DNA of 64,000 bases from Symbiodinium kawagutii (lineage: Eukaryota; Sar; Dinophyceae; Suessiales; Symbiodiniaceae): NCBI GenBank assembly GCA_009767595.1, contig VSDK01011632.1, forward strand, positions 125,427 through 189,426, given 5' to 3'. A program made the position numbers and the translations under genes. Of the stretch, positions 11,450-28,437 are shown piece after piece. Under the pieces are notes generated by a model. That model saw nothing but the letters and a program-made list of their open reading frames with translations, was not told the origin of the DNA and made no database searches. Numbering within the stretch: position 1 is the first letter of the stretch; each line of letters opens with the position of its first letter.

Positions 11450-12470
11450 TGTACCATTACGATTGCTTATTGCTTCTTATTACCTCTTGTCAACCATTAT
11501 TTATGGTTTTAAGTTATAGCCCTACAAAACCATAATAGGATATATAGCTTCTTATTCCCGGTTGTCAACCATTGTTAATGGTTACAAGTTAAGTTATAGC
11601 CCCGATAAAACTATACAGGACTCAGGACACCATAGAAAATTCTCACAAGTGATTTCTTAACTACCATCTGGTTTCACCACTCCCTGTAGCTCTTTAGCTC
11701 CCCCTTTAACGGGATTTAGTGATACCCCTGGCTCCTTAGCTCCCTGAGAATCACCAGCTAGTTAAACTGTCCACCATCGATCCCCTGGCTAGGCCTCAAC
11801 ACCTGCAGGGGACCGGCCTTCGGCACCGGCACCGGCCTTCGCCCGAAATGGAAAAGATCTCCAGGGCCACGGAAGGCGCAGCGGGGAGGTGCTTGAACAG
11901 TGCCTCCAGGGACCACCATCTGTTGAGTCGTTGGGTTGCCATAGGGGGCTACCAGGGGTTTTATAGCAGAGGTTTATAGCAGGGGTTTATAGCAGGGGTT
12001 TTGGAACAGGGGTTTTAGAACAGGGATTTTATAGGGGTTAATAGGGTCTACTAGGGGTCACTTGAGATGATTGTTGATCAATGATGACTTTTCGTGTTCA
12101 TATACACTGTGGTTGCCTAATGATTGTGATGATTAATGATCAAAAAACGATTTATTACTAATAGCGTCGCTTGATGTTTCTTGAGTAGTTTGTTATGGTC
12201 ACTGGATGTTACTGGTGATTATCGATCATTGCAATGATTAATTATTGATTATTCATGGTGGTTACTTCATTGATATGTGGGCTCGTATCGAAATGTTTGT
12301 TCCTGAAAACGGTCGTAATACCATAGTTCCATGGGGCTCCGCCTTGTGGCACAATTGTCGGGACACCGCATCTAAACGATAGCAATGAACCACAATTTCT
12401 TCAGATTTGGACAACTGTATCTAGCGCGGACCTGTTTTATTCTGAGCTGCTAGAGCTAATGTCTGTCTGC
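11450..12470. other. Non-coding stretch
   Basis: Contains a direct repeat GCTTCTTATT/TTGTCAACCATT at about 11,470 and 11,550, a CCGGCCTTCGGCACCGGCAC patch at 11,815, and the tandem repeat at 11,950. No exon seen. Confidence 0.5.
11950..12060 (+). repeat. Degenerate GGGGTTTTATAGCA tandem repeat
   Basis: About six units of 13-17 bp around AGCAGGGGTTTTATAG with variants. Confidence 0.75.
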
Positions 12471-12479
12471 TGTGGCAGA

Positions 12480-12962
12480 AAAGGAAAACAAAGGCCTGGT
12501 GAGGCAGGGTCTTGGTCTGCGGGTTTTTTCTAGCGCGGATCTAGCGCCAGAGGAACATTTTCACTGGTCTGCAACTTTGGGGAAATTGTGGAGATCATGG
12601 ATTGCGAAAGTCACCCAACGCATCGAGATAACGACAAGTATCTGGTATAGACATGTTGTCTTTACCAATGAGCTTGAGACTTAGAAGGAAAAAGGCTATG
12701 GAGAAGAATCGCAATTGAAAAGGATGCGAACAAATACATGATTCAAAAAACTAGCGCCAAACAAGCGCGGAACTAGCGCTACCATGGGGAAAGCAAAATC
12801 ACTGCATATATACATGACTCCGCCTTGTGGCGAAATTGACAAAACAACATCCACAGTTCTAATATGATCATCGGAGACTAAAAACCTATCAAGCATTTTT
12901 GAACGGATGCCATGTGAAGGATTCATACCCTCGTGGTCCATGGAGTCATAGATTACTGACAC
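12480..12962 (-). CDS. Weak coding-like segments, unassigned
   Basis: Minus frames include MLDRFLVSDDHIRTVDVVLS with FPMVALVPRLFGASFLNHVF (12,962-12,700) and CLYQILVVISMRWVTFAIHD (about 12,650-12,570). A plus frame at 12,472-12,684 is also open, so strand is not settled. The CTAGCGCGGA word recurs here (12,421; 12,530; near 12,750). Confidence 0.27.
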
Positions 12963-13659
12963 TTAGCAAGCTGCCTAATTGAAAACCACCAACAAAAATT
13001 GGTCTGCTAAGTTGCTAAGTATGCAGTTTTTGTGGTGGTAATTACTGCTGGTTTCCCCCTCCAAGTTCAATGTGTCGCGGTGTGTGGGATGTGTGGATAC
13101 TTTGGTGACAATCTTAAAGCCATGCTGAATTGTTGGCAATTCTACAGCAGGGAGAACCTTTGACGCAACAGTTGACCAAGGTCGAAAAAAGCCTTGGGCG
13201 GTTGGTGCTTGGTCATAAGCCTTACCTCTGCAAACTGTTGGGCAATACGTCCACGGTAAATATGCATACCAGGAGTCCTACGGTCCTACGGTCCAGGGAC
13301 CTGGGTCGAAGGTGGCCCAAGCAGCTTATCTTCCTACAATCTACATGTGGATTGTGCGAAACTCGGTAGCTATCCGTAGCTATCCGTAGCTTTAGCATGA
13401 AACCAGTCTCTCCAAGCGATCCTTCCTGAATAGATTGCCGGCTCGATTCTTAAGCGGACCTCTCTGTGCCCACATTCACGCAAAACGCCGAAATGTGTGT
13501 TATAGTACAAAATGGATTCCGAAGCATCCCAATGTGGGTCTTAAAGTTCCAAGACGTTGGAATCACTGGCAGAAAAATTGGTATGATCGGGTATGACCCT
13601 GGAGTTCCACCACCATTCAAACTACGGTAGGGTTGTTGGAACCTGAGTATGATACCCTT

Positions 13660-13754
13660 CCCTTCCAGTTACCTCTATAGTAGGGAACCAGCTGGTTTCT
13701 GCCATTGCTTTTTAGGGTTGGTTACCTACTATAAAGGTAACTGGAAGGGTAGGG
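13660..13754. mobile_element. Family F palindromic element
   Basis: Left CCTTCCAGTTACCTCTATAG, right CTATAAAGGTAACTGGAAGG; about 95 bp. A second copy lies at 59,077-59,160. Confidence 0.6.
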
Positions 13755-13912
13755 ATAGATAAACACACCGGTGCCAGGAGTACTTGCTTCGAAGAGTACT
13801 TGGGATGGCGCCCCAGCCGCAGCACTGCTCCCCTGGGGTCCCAAACCGTCTGAGCCAAATCCAAGAGAGCTTTGGGCAACTGGTAGAGCACGCAAGCACG
13901 AAGCAACTCAAC
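13750..13912 (-). CDS. Candidate exon, helical
   Basis: After CACGAG the frame reads VELLRACVLYQLPKALLDLA then QTVWDPRGAVLRLGRHPKYS. Convincing amphipathic helix. Lies just downstream of the SMP-30-like gene on the same strand, and its 3' end runs into a palindromic family F element. Confidence 0.48.
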
Positions 13913-14029
13913 CTCGTGACTACCCTGTTGGGACGAATTGGGACTGGTGAGGTTCTTGCTACGCTGGTGATTGGGCCCGCCAGCCAGCCTTCATGTAGAA
14001 ATGTTCCAGGAACCCATCTGACAGAAACC

Positions 14030-14770
14030 AACTCCGATCTAATCCGTCTGTCTACTCTACTCGAATCCGGTCGTCCAATCTGATGAATCTAATCTGGATT
14101 TTCTATAATATGATCTAACCTACTGAATGAACCAATCACAAGTATCCCTGGATAGCGAATGTTGCCTACTGACCACTAAAATATGCCGAATCTTAAACTG
14201 TTGTGAACTGTTCATAGTCATTCTGAACCACTGCAATCCACCAAAAGATCAACCAATAGTGATCCATCAAAGAAACATCGTTACAGTAAGATGGTTGGTG
14301 AACCCACTACCATCCATTTACGATTTATCATCCATGTACCACCTACCTAACATCTATTTTCCATCTATTTACCATCCAACCATTCATCCGTTCCAAACCT
14401 GAGCGGCTGCTTCCGTCAGTTGGTATGATCCCAAGCGCCGTCACCGGAGTGCAACAACAAGCCATGCCATTGGTGAAGCCGGGCATGGACTGAGAGGGCT
14501 TGTTGATGATCGTGATGGTTGATGCTTCTGGTTCAAAAGGGGCCGATACTGGTTGTTGATACTACATGCCTTGATGAACAAGGTGGCTAAATAGTTGTCA
14601 ATGAGGCTTACGGCTTACTGTAATCACAGCAACATGACAACCGTCAATAAACGACCACAACCACAAACATGACAACAAAAACCTTCAAAGAGCAAACACA
14701 TCAACAACACAAACAACAACAACCAGCAGCAAACAACCCTTCACCCGCTCCTTCTCTCTTTTTCAACCGA
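14030..14770. other. Stretch downstream of the SMP-30-like gene
   Basis: AACCATC-type word-rich sequence (14,100-14,400) and CAACAACAAA-rich sequence (14,690-14,735). The 3' untranslated region of the SMP-30-like gene should begin here; no AATAAA-type signal can be claimed, and dinoflagellates generally lack it. Confidence 0.5.
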
Positions 14771-14776
14771 TGTCTG

Positions 14777-20281
<5,505 letters not shown>

Positions 20282-20680
20282 GGCTGCGCCAGGGTCCCAA
20301 AGTGCCGGTGTCCGGGGGATGGTAGGGGGGAAGTGGTTGGATGGGCTCAGTTGGTGGGATTAGGCTGGATTGTTTGGGTTGGATTGGCATGGATTGGGTT
20401 GGGTTCCCTAGTTCATGGCTTGAAATTGGAGGCCATCTGGAAGAACTGTCGTTTGGCAACTACTGAGCGCATGTCGCCGAGCCAATTTGAGCAGCAAAAG
20501 CCTTCTGTGGGGACCTGATTCTGAATGGTGAACGTTGAATTGCAACAATTAGCTTGGTGCTTCATATTGCGGCCACAGCCCGCAGAAAAGTGGCTGGTCA
20601 ACGCTTGCTTGATGCTTGGTGAACGGTGGGTACCAACAAGAACCAATCACAGCCAAGGATACACCAATAATTGCTCTTCT

Positions 20681-20777
20681 GGTTGGTGGTTGAACTCCCC
20701 TATGAAAAACAAATGTGCTTGCCAACCAACCGCCCATTACTACTAAGGAAAATACATCATGTTTAAAACCACCAACG
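20681..20777. mobile_element. Family C element
   Basis: GGTTGGTGGTTGAACTCCCC to GTTTAAAACCACCAAC; no ORF. Confidence 0.55.
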
Positions 20778-20958
20778 AGTTATATCTAATCCCGGTTGCG
20801 TATGTATATCACCACCAACTTATGAAAAACAAATGTGCAAGTGCTTGCTAGTTAACCAGCTCGGTTAAAAATCCATGTATGTAACCAGCAACTTATGAAC
20901 AACACATATGCCACCACCAACCTTGCTTGCTCCCAGTTAAGCCACCACCACTGCTCAC

Positions 20959-21050
20959 CACGCCCCTGCTTCATCGCTGCCAGGAAACCATCTTCACAGG
21001 ATCCTGGGCGAAGGGACAATGCCTCAGAGCCAGGCACCAAAGGTGAGGCC
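20959..21050 (-). CDS. Candidate exon upstream of the SMP-30-like gene
   Basis: Acceptor TGCTAG|G and donor GGCGTG|GTGAGC bound ASPLVPGSEALSLRPGSCED then GFLAAMKQGR. Probably the 3' part of the next gene upstream. Confidence 0.45.
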
Positions 21051-21105
21051 CTAGCACAACTTGGGTTCAAATCTCTTCAATGGGAGATCCATATTGAGGC
21101 TCTGA

Positions 21106-21199
21106 CATATGGTAGTTTCTCAAAATTGGGAACCCCCAACGTTATGGTTGGTTTATTGGTATGGTTTACATTGCATGATTTTTCCAGGGGCCACGTATA
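21106..21199. mobile_element. Family A element, divergent
   Basis: Starts CATATGGTAGTTTCTCAAAA with the family core TATGGTTGGTTTATTGGTAT; right end decayed (CCACGTATAG). Confidence 0.45.
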
Positions 21200-21367
21200 G
21201 TAAATCAATGCAAATCATCACGACTGCTTATGGTTGAGTTGATGGTTCATGAACAGCTGAATCTCATAAATGGGAATCTGAACCAATGTAAATCATCATG
21301 ACTGAATCTGCCACAAATGGGAATCTCATGATCAGTTCAATGGTGTCAACAACTGCCAGTCACCAGG

Positions 21368-21455
21368 TCCACCAGTCAACCTGTTGTCGCGCCACTTGGC
21401 CATCAAAGACGCACCGCTCCATATTGGCCAATACCCAAATGTTCCATGCATGGCG
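21368..21455 (-). CDS. Candidate exon with CVF motif
   Basis: Reads AWNIWVLANMERCVFDGQVA then RQQVDWWTW before TGA. Resembles the exon at 22.7 kb (both NI...CVF...V-x-R), so the two may encode repeated units of one protein. Confidence 0.4.
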
Positions 21456-21649
21456 TAGTTACCTAAAAGACTGGTTCATTTGATGGGTAAATGTAGGTAA
21501 ATATACCAGAGTTGGAGTATCTTGGCGGAGTGAAATGCTCTGTTCAGTTGGCACGCGCAGCAGTCGTAAGTCATACTTATCCTAGGGAATGCTACCTCAA
21601 GTAAGTGATTCGGGAATCCTCCATAGTTATTAGGGAATTATAGTACAAA

Positions 21650-21705
21650 AAATACACTTAGTAATTGCTACCATAGTTATCCGTACTATAATTCCGAGGT
21701 AATCA
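21650..21705. repeat. Inverted repeat
   Basis: GGAATTATAGTAC is followed after about 35 bases by GTACTATAATTCC; CCATAGTTAT occurs as a direct repeat around it. Confidence 0.6.
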
Positions 21706-22667
21706 TTACTTAAGTATACTCACGGTACGTGATGTTACCTGGGCTCATCAATCACATTTCCTCTGTGGGGAACAAATGGATTTTCAGACTCAGTCGAAGC
21801 GCTTCATTGACACAAGCTATAGTGCTTAATGGATGGGTCGCCAATCATGAACTATATCCATTTGGCTGATAGATGTGTTCAATGATTATTAATATATCAT
21901 AAAAATCAACTATGCGATACAACACTTGCTTCAGCTGCATTCAATAGATTATTCATAACCTATTAAGATCCCTCCTCATCCGAAAGTAGCTGACTGCAAG
22001 TGCTTGTACCCGACGATTCGTTGGAACTTTTCAGTACTAGGATTCCCGAGGAGGAGTGGATCCGGTGATTGGACAGTAGCCAAGCAACAGCGATCTCCCC
22101 GCTAAGTCTCAGACACTGCGCCAGTGTACAGAAACTGCAAGATGCTCCTGCAGGTGCACCAGGTGGCCGCCCAGAACCAATGGGTTTCAGATCCTGAACG
22201 TCTACGGAGCTTCTGCAAGGGGCAAATCGGGTATAGTCGTCACTGACGTAGTGGGTAGTAGTGGACCAAAAAAGGTCAGTAATGGCTCATGAGAAGGATG
22301 CTTGGTGAACTCTAGTGGTTAGGAGTGGCTCATTGGTTGGTATACTATGAATATAGTGACTTTTGATCACTCTCTTTAGCGTAGATGCCGACAAGAAAAT
22401 GCACTGTGGAAGACATTTCAAGACGGATAATTGCCGATGTTGCAATATACCGAGTCTGAAACTCTCAGGCAGCTCAGCCATGAAATGTTCACCACCCTGG
22501 GTAAAGAAGGTGAAACTACTCATCTAGAAACTACCCATCTAGATAAGTGAAGGTCAGAAACTACCCATCTCCAAATAAATTCAACCAGTCTGAAACTCTC
22601 AAGTGAAGGTCCAGCACCCTGAGCCCCAATGATTGGATAACCAGCACCTGGGGATGCCACCTAGCCA

Positions 22668-22762
22668 CCCCACGGACACCCCGTCCTCCAAACTTCCTTG
22701 GAGATGCGGCGATCCACTTGGAAAACACAGGCGCGGATGCCCTCCTGGATGCAAATGTTCCA
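22668..22762 (-). CDS. Candidate exon with CVF motif
   Basis: Reads NICIQEGIRACVFQVDRRIS then KEVWRTGCPWGG before TAG. Two other frames are also open, but this one has the best residue pattern. Confidence 0.38.
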
Positions 22763-23831
22763 CTCGAAACATCAACGACTCTGTGGGTTTTATCATTCAC
22801 CTGCCGGTGGTTGGGGTTGCCAACATGCAAAAACAGCATGACATGTAAGTGAATGTAGCAATTTATGTGAATATAATTTAGAGATAGATGGGCAAATCAA
22901 ACATGTCAATACAGTCGGCGTGCTTTGATTTGGGTTTGTCCAAGAATGGCCCCCAAAGTCACTGGTGGTTTCCCTATTGTTTTAATGGCCATGAACAGCT
23001 GGATGGTGCGAAGGTAGGTACCGCCATGGCTGACCAACTCGTTTTCAAAATGCGGAATTTGCCGGGGTCTCAGACATACACACTGTAACCCGCCACATGC
23101 GCAAAGAAAGCGGCAAACCGAAAGCCTTTCAAAAAAGATATTTGTAAACTATATTTGATAGGAAAGGATATTTTGTATACTATATTGTCTCCAAAAAAAA
23201 GGAGATCCATATTTACAAACGATATTTGATGGTAAAACCCCAGCCATTTCGGCTAGTTTGGCGGGTAGTTTATGAATGTGGATCTAACAATATGTCCATA
23301 CTTGATGACCCAAGAGTTCAAACTTTGTTTGTTAAGGTTGATCAGTATACAGATATAGCTCATTTATCGTGCAGGTGAAAGCTCCTTCTGGGTGGTTTTT
23401 CAATTTGCCAAGGCTCAAAAGGGTTTGTCCAGCTCGCCCCGGGTCCAGTCGTCACTGTTGTGGCTTCCAAGTAATGGTTCTTGGATGTGCGGTTGGGCTC
23501 ATGACTCATAACCATAATTATAAGCCCTACAAGGTAGCTTATAACCCCTTGAAACCATGGGAATTGTGACACTTACTAAGTGGGGGCGCACATCCAAGTT
23601 GTGAACAGTTGGATGCTGATCGGTTCAGTACCACCATGGCGAGCAGAACAATTCAGCCGCGACTGGGCGGGTTCACCATGTGCAACTGATGGCCAGCCCT
23701 GGGGGCCACTGATCTGGAGATGTTGGAAGTAAAATGTTTTGAAACAGACTTATCTCATTTTTGTTCTCAAGATACGTACTCGAAGTTATGCACTGTAGTT
23801 TTTCATCCCTAGGCTTCTAAATATTTCTCCT

Positions 23832-23924
23832 GGTTGGCGGTTTCAATCCCCATGAACATATGAGTCAACCAACCACTTGTTAATCATTACAAGTGAATAT
23901 AAACAACAATTAAAACCACCAGCC
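23832..23924. mobile_element. Family C element
   Basis: GGTTGGCGGTTTCAATCCCC to ACAATTAAAACCACCAGCC. Confidence 0.55.
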
Positions 23925-23957
23925 GCCCAAAAGTTGTCCATCATCCCAAACTTCCAT

Positions 23958-24180
23958 CTACAACTCCATCTCCTCACTTGTAATGATTAACAAGTCATCA
24001 AATGGTTTGGCATCATCCCAGTTCTCCGTTTTCGATGCCACAAATTCCTCGCAGATGTCCAGGCGCATTGAACCGTGCGGAAATTCCCCGCGGTCCACGG
24101 TCGACCCGAGGTGGGACGGTCCTGTGGCAGATCTTGCAACGGAGCTTCGCTCAACTCCTGGCGACGCTCGGGTCAGTTCA
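23958..24180 (-). CDS. Candidate exon, acidic C-terminal end
   Basis: Reads STVDRGEFPHGSMRLDICEE, FVASKTENWDDAKPFDDLL and IITSEEMEL before TAG at 23,958. The acidic tail and stop suggest it may be a terminal exon. Confidence 0.42.
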
Positions 24181-24189
24181 CCCGGCGGC

Positions 24190-24291
24190 CCGTCCCCCTG
24201 GTTCCCCCATCATTCACCAGCAGGTTGTCCCATTATTGTTCGTTCATAGCCACCATTATTGGTTGGTTAAGTGCTTGACCCACAGCCATAT
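24190..24291. mobile_element. Family B element lacking its left end
   Basis: GTCCCCCTGGTTCCCCCATC to GCTTGACCCACAGCCATAT. Confidence 0.45.
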
Positions 24292-24884
24292 GATGAATGA
24301 TGGTGGTATATGGATCATATTGGATCAGTATTAATCATGATGATGTTCATCAGTCATGATTCAGCGCAAAAAATGATTTTTCTTGAGAATTCCGCTGATT
24401 CGTGACGGCTTTGTGTGCTTTTCTTTGTTCCGGAATTCATCCCTTTTTGCACAGAAAGTTCGATGATGCAGCTTTTTAAGGGTCAGATCTTTATTGTTCG
24501 GTTGATGGACTTCATCGTCTACCCAGCGTCATCCGTAGTCGAGCCCACTTGACATTGTGAAATCACTTGTCTACCCCACATCCGACTGAGGTTCATTCAA
24601 CACCCAGAAGCGTTTCACAGGGTCCAAATAGTTAGGATAAACCAGCATCAACTTAGGGATGGGTTCTTCGCCTTCAAAATATAAGTTTTAACCTCTTAAA
24701 AAATGGTTTGGAGCGCCAATGCTGTTGTTGTTTAAAGTAGACAGTCATAGCTCAATGACTAGAATGATGTGGAATAACTGGAAAAAACCGCCATTGTCTA
24801 TGGAAGATCTGTTTTTTTTTCCAATTATTCCGACAAACCATGTTTTTTTAAAACAACAAACCATGGTTAGATACAGGGCTCAAC

Positions 24885-25048
24885 GGCCGAACAGGGCTCC
24901 TTCCACCGCCCCCGTCCTTCAACAACACAGGGCTCTGTGACGCCACCAGCACGCGATGTGCCAAAACCCTGCGGCCGGCTGCCACAGGACTCGGTCGTTA
25001 AACTCGGAAACTCCACAGTTGCAGTGTCGAATTGGACCCGTTTTCCCA
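24885..25048 (-). CDS. Candidate exon, unassigned
   Basis: Reads GKRVQFDTATVEFPSLTTES then CGSRPQGFGTSRAGGVTEP. Boundaries approximate. Confidence 0.42.
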
Positions 25049-25247
25049 CGTAAGCTCAATAAATGTATTTTTATGTTTCTATTTAAATAAAAACATATAA
25101 ATATATACTGTGAATCCAAAACATGCCAATTCTTTGCTCCTCTATGCATATCTCAGCATATTCATCTGTTGAATATCTAGTTATAAGCCACCACCACGTG
25201 TCGGTGCACGGTGAATGGTGAGCACCAGTCGTGTTCACCCGTGTTCA

Positions 25248-25345
25248 CCGCGGCCTGCTGAAGCTATCTTCAGCCGTGCACACATCGAAAGCCACATCTG
25301 CGAAAGGCACACGGCCTAGACGATGCAAACAGCGAGCATGGTTGG
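25248..25345 (-). CDS. Candidate exon, unassigned
   Basis: Reads QFANHARCLHRLGRVPFADV then AFDVCTAEDSFSRPR before TGA. Confidence 0.42.
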
Positions 25346-25525
25346 CGAACTGGTGGTTGATGGTATTAAAAAATGGTTGTCAACACGATGTTATAAATGA
25401 TAGTGATGATGGCTATGGTATGATTGATTGTGAAAAAGTGGTTATAAGTCATTTATCAGGAATAGTGATTATTGATGAGAACGGTTTCACTCATAATCTG
25501 TGGGTTAAACGTTTGTAGGGAATTG

Positions 25526-25537
25526 ATGATGATGATA

Positions 25538-25581
<44 letters not shown>
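25526..25581 (+). repeat. GAT array
   Basis: About 18 GAT units with one AAT. Confidence 0.95.
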
Positions 25582-25584
<3 letters not shown>

Positions 25585-26365
25585 TCATAAGAGCCAACAA
25601 TCATCATATGTGACACTTCTACATTGATCAGAACTGCCAAGTACTTCCAACAACTGATTACGAGACCACCTGATGGAGCATGATAGACCATCTGATTAAA
25701 CCTGAGAACAAGCGGATGGATCCCACAAATCATGGTATAGATCGGCATCCATCAGGTGGTGCTGGTACTGAAGAAGTTCTCACCTTGGTCACCAGCTTCA
25801 TGATGAATAGGGCTGACCGGGGTTTATGATACTCGACTCGTTAATATGAATGTATGACAGTATACATAATTGTTTGAATGATTTTGAATGAACTTCAGTT
25901 AGATGTATGTGTACATATGTATGTATATGTAAATATATATATATATATATTCAATGACTTGTATTTATTAATAGTCAGAAATGGTGAATACGGTGGCTCG
26001 AAACTAGATCAATAAACGCTCAATGGCTGATAGACATTTGATGAATACGTAAGTAATAACAGTGCAGAATGGTCGGTTCTGCCACCAACCTTGCTTGTTC
26101 CTGTCCCACCAGGAAAATGTCTCATTATCTATCATATTCTCACAGTTCACCACCATTCAGCCACGAACCATAGACACATCAACCACTATAGTCACTATGC
26201 TACAACATAAACACATCGACCATTCACCACCATTAACCACAAACACATTGACCATCAACCATTATCAACATACATTAACATCCATTAACATCCGTTAACA
26301 CCTATTAACACCTATTCACCATGAACACATTGACCACTATCAAGCAAACTCAACGCCATGTGTTA

Positions 26366-26458
26366 CATGCTTCGCGTACCAGAAATCTCGCTCGAAAACC
26401 CTGGGACCTGATGCATCTGGGCCTGGGCAAGCAGCTGGTCGATGTTTGGATCTACGGT
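26366..26458 (-). CDS. Candidate exon, unassigned
   Basis: Reads TVDPNIDQLLAQAQMHQVPG then FSSEISGTRSM before TAA. A donor CATCAG|GTCCCA would end it earlier. Confidence 0.45.
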
Positions 26459-26542
26459 GATGAATGGATAACTCACCCAACTAGGGTTAACTACCAGTTC
26501 TGGAGGGTTATAAACCAACTTAAAACTGCTAGGGGCCCACCT

Positions 26543-26654
26543 TGTATGGTGGATTCAAAAAAGGGGTTACCCCAAAGTTATGGTTGCTTTATTCATAAAA
26601 ACGGTCAATATTGGATGATTTGGGGGGTCCCCTATTTTGAGAAACATCCATATA
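26543..26654. mobile_element. Family A element
   Basis: Starts TATGGTGGATTCAAAAAAGG; ends CCCTATTTTGAGAAACATCC then ATATA. Confidence 0.55.
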
Positions 26655-27045
26655 ACCTACAGTCAATGCTTAAAGATTAAATAACCTATGATTTATGATC
26701 ATGCTTATAGTTTGGTGATGATTAATGGATTATAGATATTGGTTATGATATGATTTCTGCAGATATGGATGGTTGTAGATTTTGGTTCACCATATGTCCA
26801 ACGGAGTGAATGATCTTGCAAATGGAAATCATGCTCAACACTGGCATAGCTATATGCTTCTTTATGGTTATAGGTGGTTGAGGGCACTCCTTAACATTCA
26901 ACAAAAAACGCAAACAATATATTTACAGTTGATTCACCACGACAGCAAAGTTTATTCACCACCGACCACTTCATTCAGTGACTCCACCATGTTTAAAGTT
27001 GATTGAACATTTCAGGTGGTTGGTATAAACATACACCAAACCCAG

Positions 27046-27125
27046 ATGCTCCATGTATGGTAAATATGCCTACATTTGGGTCATTTTACAGGTAAATGTA
27101 GCTAAATATACCATACATGGAGCAT
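27046..27125. repeat. 80-nt long-stem hairpin
   Basis: ATGCTCCATGTATGGTAAAT pairs with ATATACCATACATGGAGCAT, and inner CCTACATTT with AAATGTAGC. About 30 bp of stem with few mismatches. A related half copy is near 21,487-21,512. Confidence 0.7.
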
Positions 27126-27295
27126 ATGGGAAAGTATGTAAAAGCAAAGTCATCAACGTTTAGAGGTGATTCAAAATGACTGTTTGGAACATCTAGTCAG
27201 CGCCGTGAAATGGCCTGGTCCTTGCACTGGACCCTGGGTTGGGTTCAGTTGCTCAAGTAGGATGAACTCTTTCAAGCTTCTCCAGTGCCTAGCAC

Positions 27296-27402
27296 ATGTG
27301 GTGGTTTCTCACAATAGGGAATCCCCGACAGTGGTTGGTTAGTCTTTATTAATGGTAAAACAATTATTTTGGGGTACCCCTATTTTGAGAAACACCCATG
27401 TG
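27296..27402. mobile_element. Family A element
   Basis: Starts GTGGTGGTTTCTCACAATAG and ends CCTATTTTGAGAAACACCCA. Confidence 0.6.
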
Positions 27403-27739
27403 GATTGTGATGATGTTTATGAATTATTTGGTCGCTTTTCGGAAACAACACATGTATTGATAGAAGGAATGGCGAGGCGGTGGTGAATCTATACTTGAAT
27501 ATGGGTCCATATTAGCAACCAACCAATGGGTAGGCGAACATCCCAACAGATACTATCATTTAGGGGATGTTCAGCAGGGTTCCAGGGTTTTGACTCACAA
27601 CCACATTTGTGTCCGTTGATTTGTTGTGAAAAAAAGCAAGCACACATGAGGAAGACAACCATGCATTAACTAGTCACCAACTGGTCATTGCCTAGCATGG
27701 CCAATGGTGGCTACGCACTATCAACCATGGGAGTAAGGT

Positions 27740-27853
27740 CATATGGTGATTTCTCAAAATAAGGGTGCCCAAAAAACGGGTGGCTCATTACTAAAATGCC
27801 TTATTTTGGATGATTTTTGAGGTCCCCTTTTTGTTTGAGAAGCTACCATATGG
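27740..27853. mobile_element. Family A element abutting a family B piece
   Basis: Starts CATATGGTGATTTCTCAAAA; ends GTTTGAGAAGCTACCATATGG, where a truncated family B copy (CCGTGGGTCAAGACCC, to about 27,905) begins. Confidence 0.6.
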
Positions 27854-27916
27854 CCGTGGGTCAAGACCCTGTAGCCTGTACCCGTTGTGAACATCCCGTA
27901 CTCCTCATTATTGTCT

Positions 27917-28012
27917 GGTTGGTGGTGGAACCACCCCTATGAAAAATATTAGTCAACCAACCAATTGTCAATAATTACTAAAAAATCAAAATGTGAATCA
28001 AACCACCAACCA
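27917..28012. mobile_element. Family C element
   Basis: GGTTGGTGGTGGAACCACCC to GAATCAAACCACCAACC. Confidence 0.58.
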
Positions 28013-28062
28013 GTTGTTGCTTATCCCCTCCAGCTCACCACCGACCCCAGGGTATGAACAGG

Positions 28063-28197
28063 TCATATGGCAGTACGTCAAAACCCTTAGTCCCCCTGCT
28101 TCCCCTATCATTAACCAGGCTGTTTTCCCTATGAGTTTGTTGGTGAACTTATCCCTCATTGGTTGGTTGGTTAACTGCTTGACCCATAGCCATATGG
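28063..28197. mobile_element. Family B element
   Basis: CATATGGCAGTACGTCAAAA to GCTTGACCCATAGCCATATG; followed directly by a family A copy. Confidence 0.6.
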
Positions 28198-28299
28198 TGG
28201 TTTCTCAAAATAGGGGGCCCAAAAAACGGTTGGTTTATTACTATAAATGGTTACTAGTGGATGATTTGGGGGTACCCCTATTTTGAGAAACACCCATAT
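28191..28299. mobile_element. Family A element abutting a complete family B element
   Basis: Near-consensus copy: CATATGGTGGTTTCTCAAAA to TATTTTGAGAAACACCCATA. Its first CATATGG is also the end of the family B copy at 28,063-28,197. Confidence 0.65.
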
Positions 28300-28425
28300 C
28301 CGTTGCCTCATTGGCACTCCCAACGCGGAAACCCAGCGGCTCAGAAGTGCGGAGACCGCCACATGCTCCGGGATCCGATACTCCGCAGTCGAAAAGCCTT
28401 GGGGCTGGCAGGGCCGCTGGCCGCC
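28290..28425 (-). CDS. Candidate exon, unassigned
   Basis: Best of three open frames reads QPQGFSTAEYRIPEHVAVSA then LLSRWVSALGVPMRQ. It abuts a family A element at its 3' end. Confidence 0.38.
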
Positions 28426-28437
28426 AGCAGTGATAAA

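Noticed and set aside
12472-12684. 70-residue plus-strand ORF
   Set aside because: Lacks an ATG at its start and overlaps an equally open minus frame; kept only as part of a weak mixed segment.
13784-14083. Plus-strand ORF with a helical look
   Set aside because: The minus frame at 13,912-13,750 (VELLRACVLYQ...) starts after an AG, agrees with the gene direction and is more protein-like; the plus frame is its shadow.
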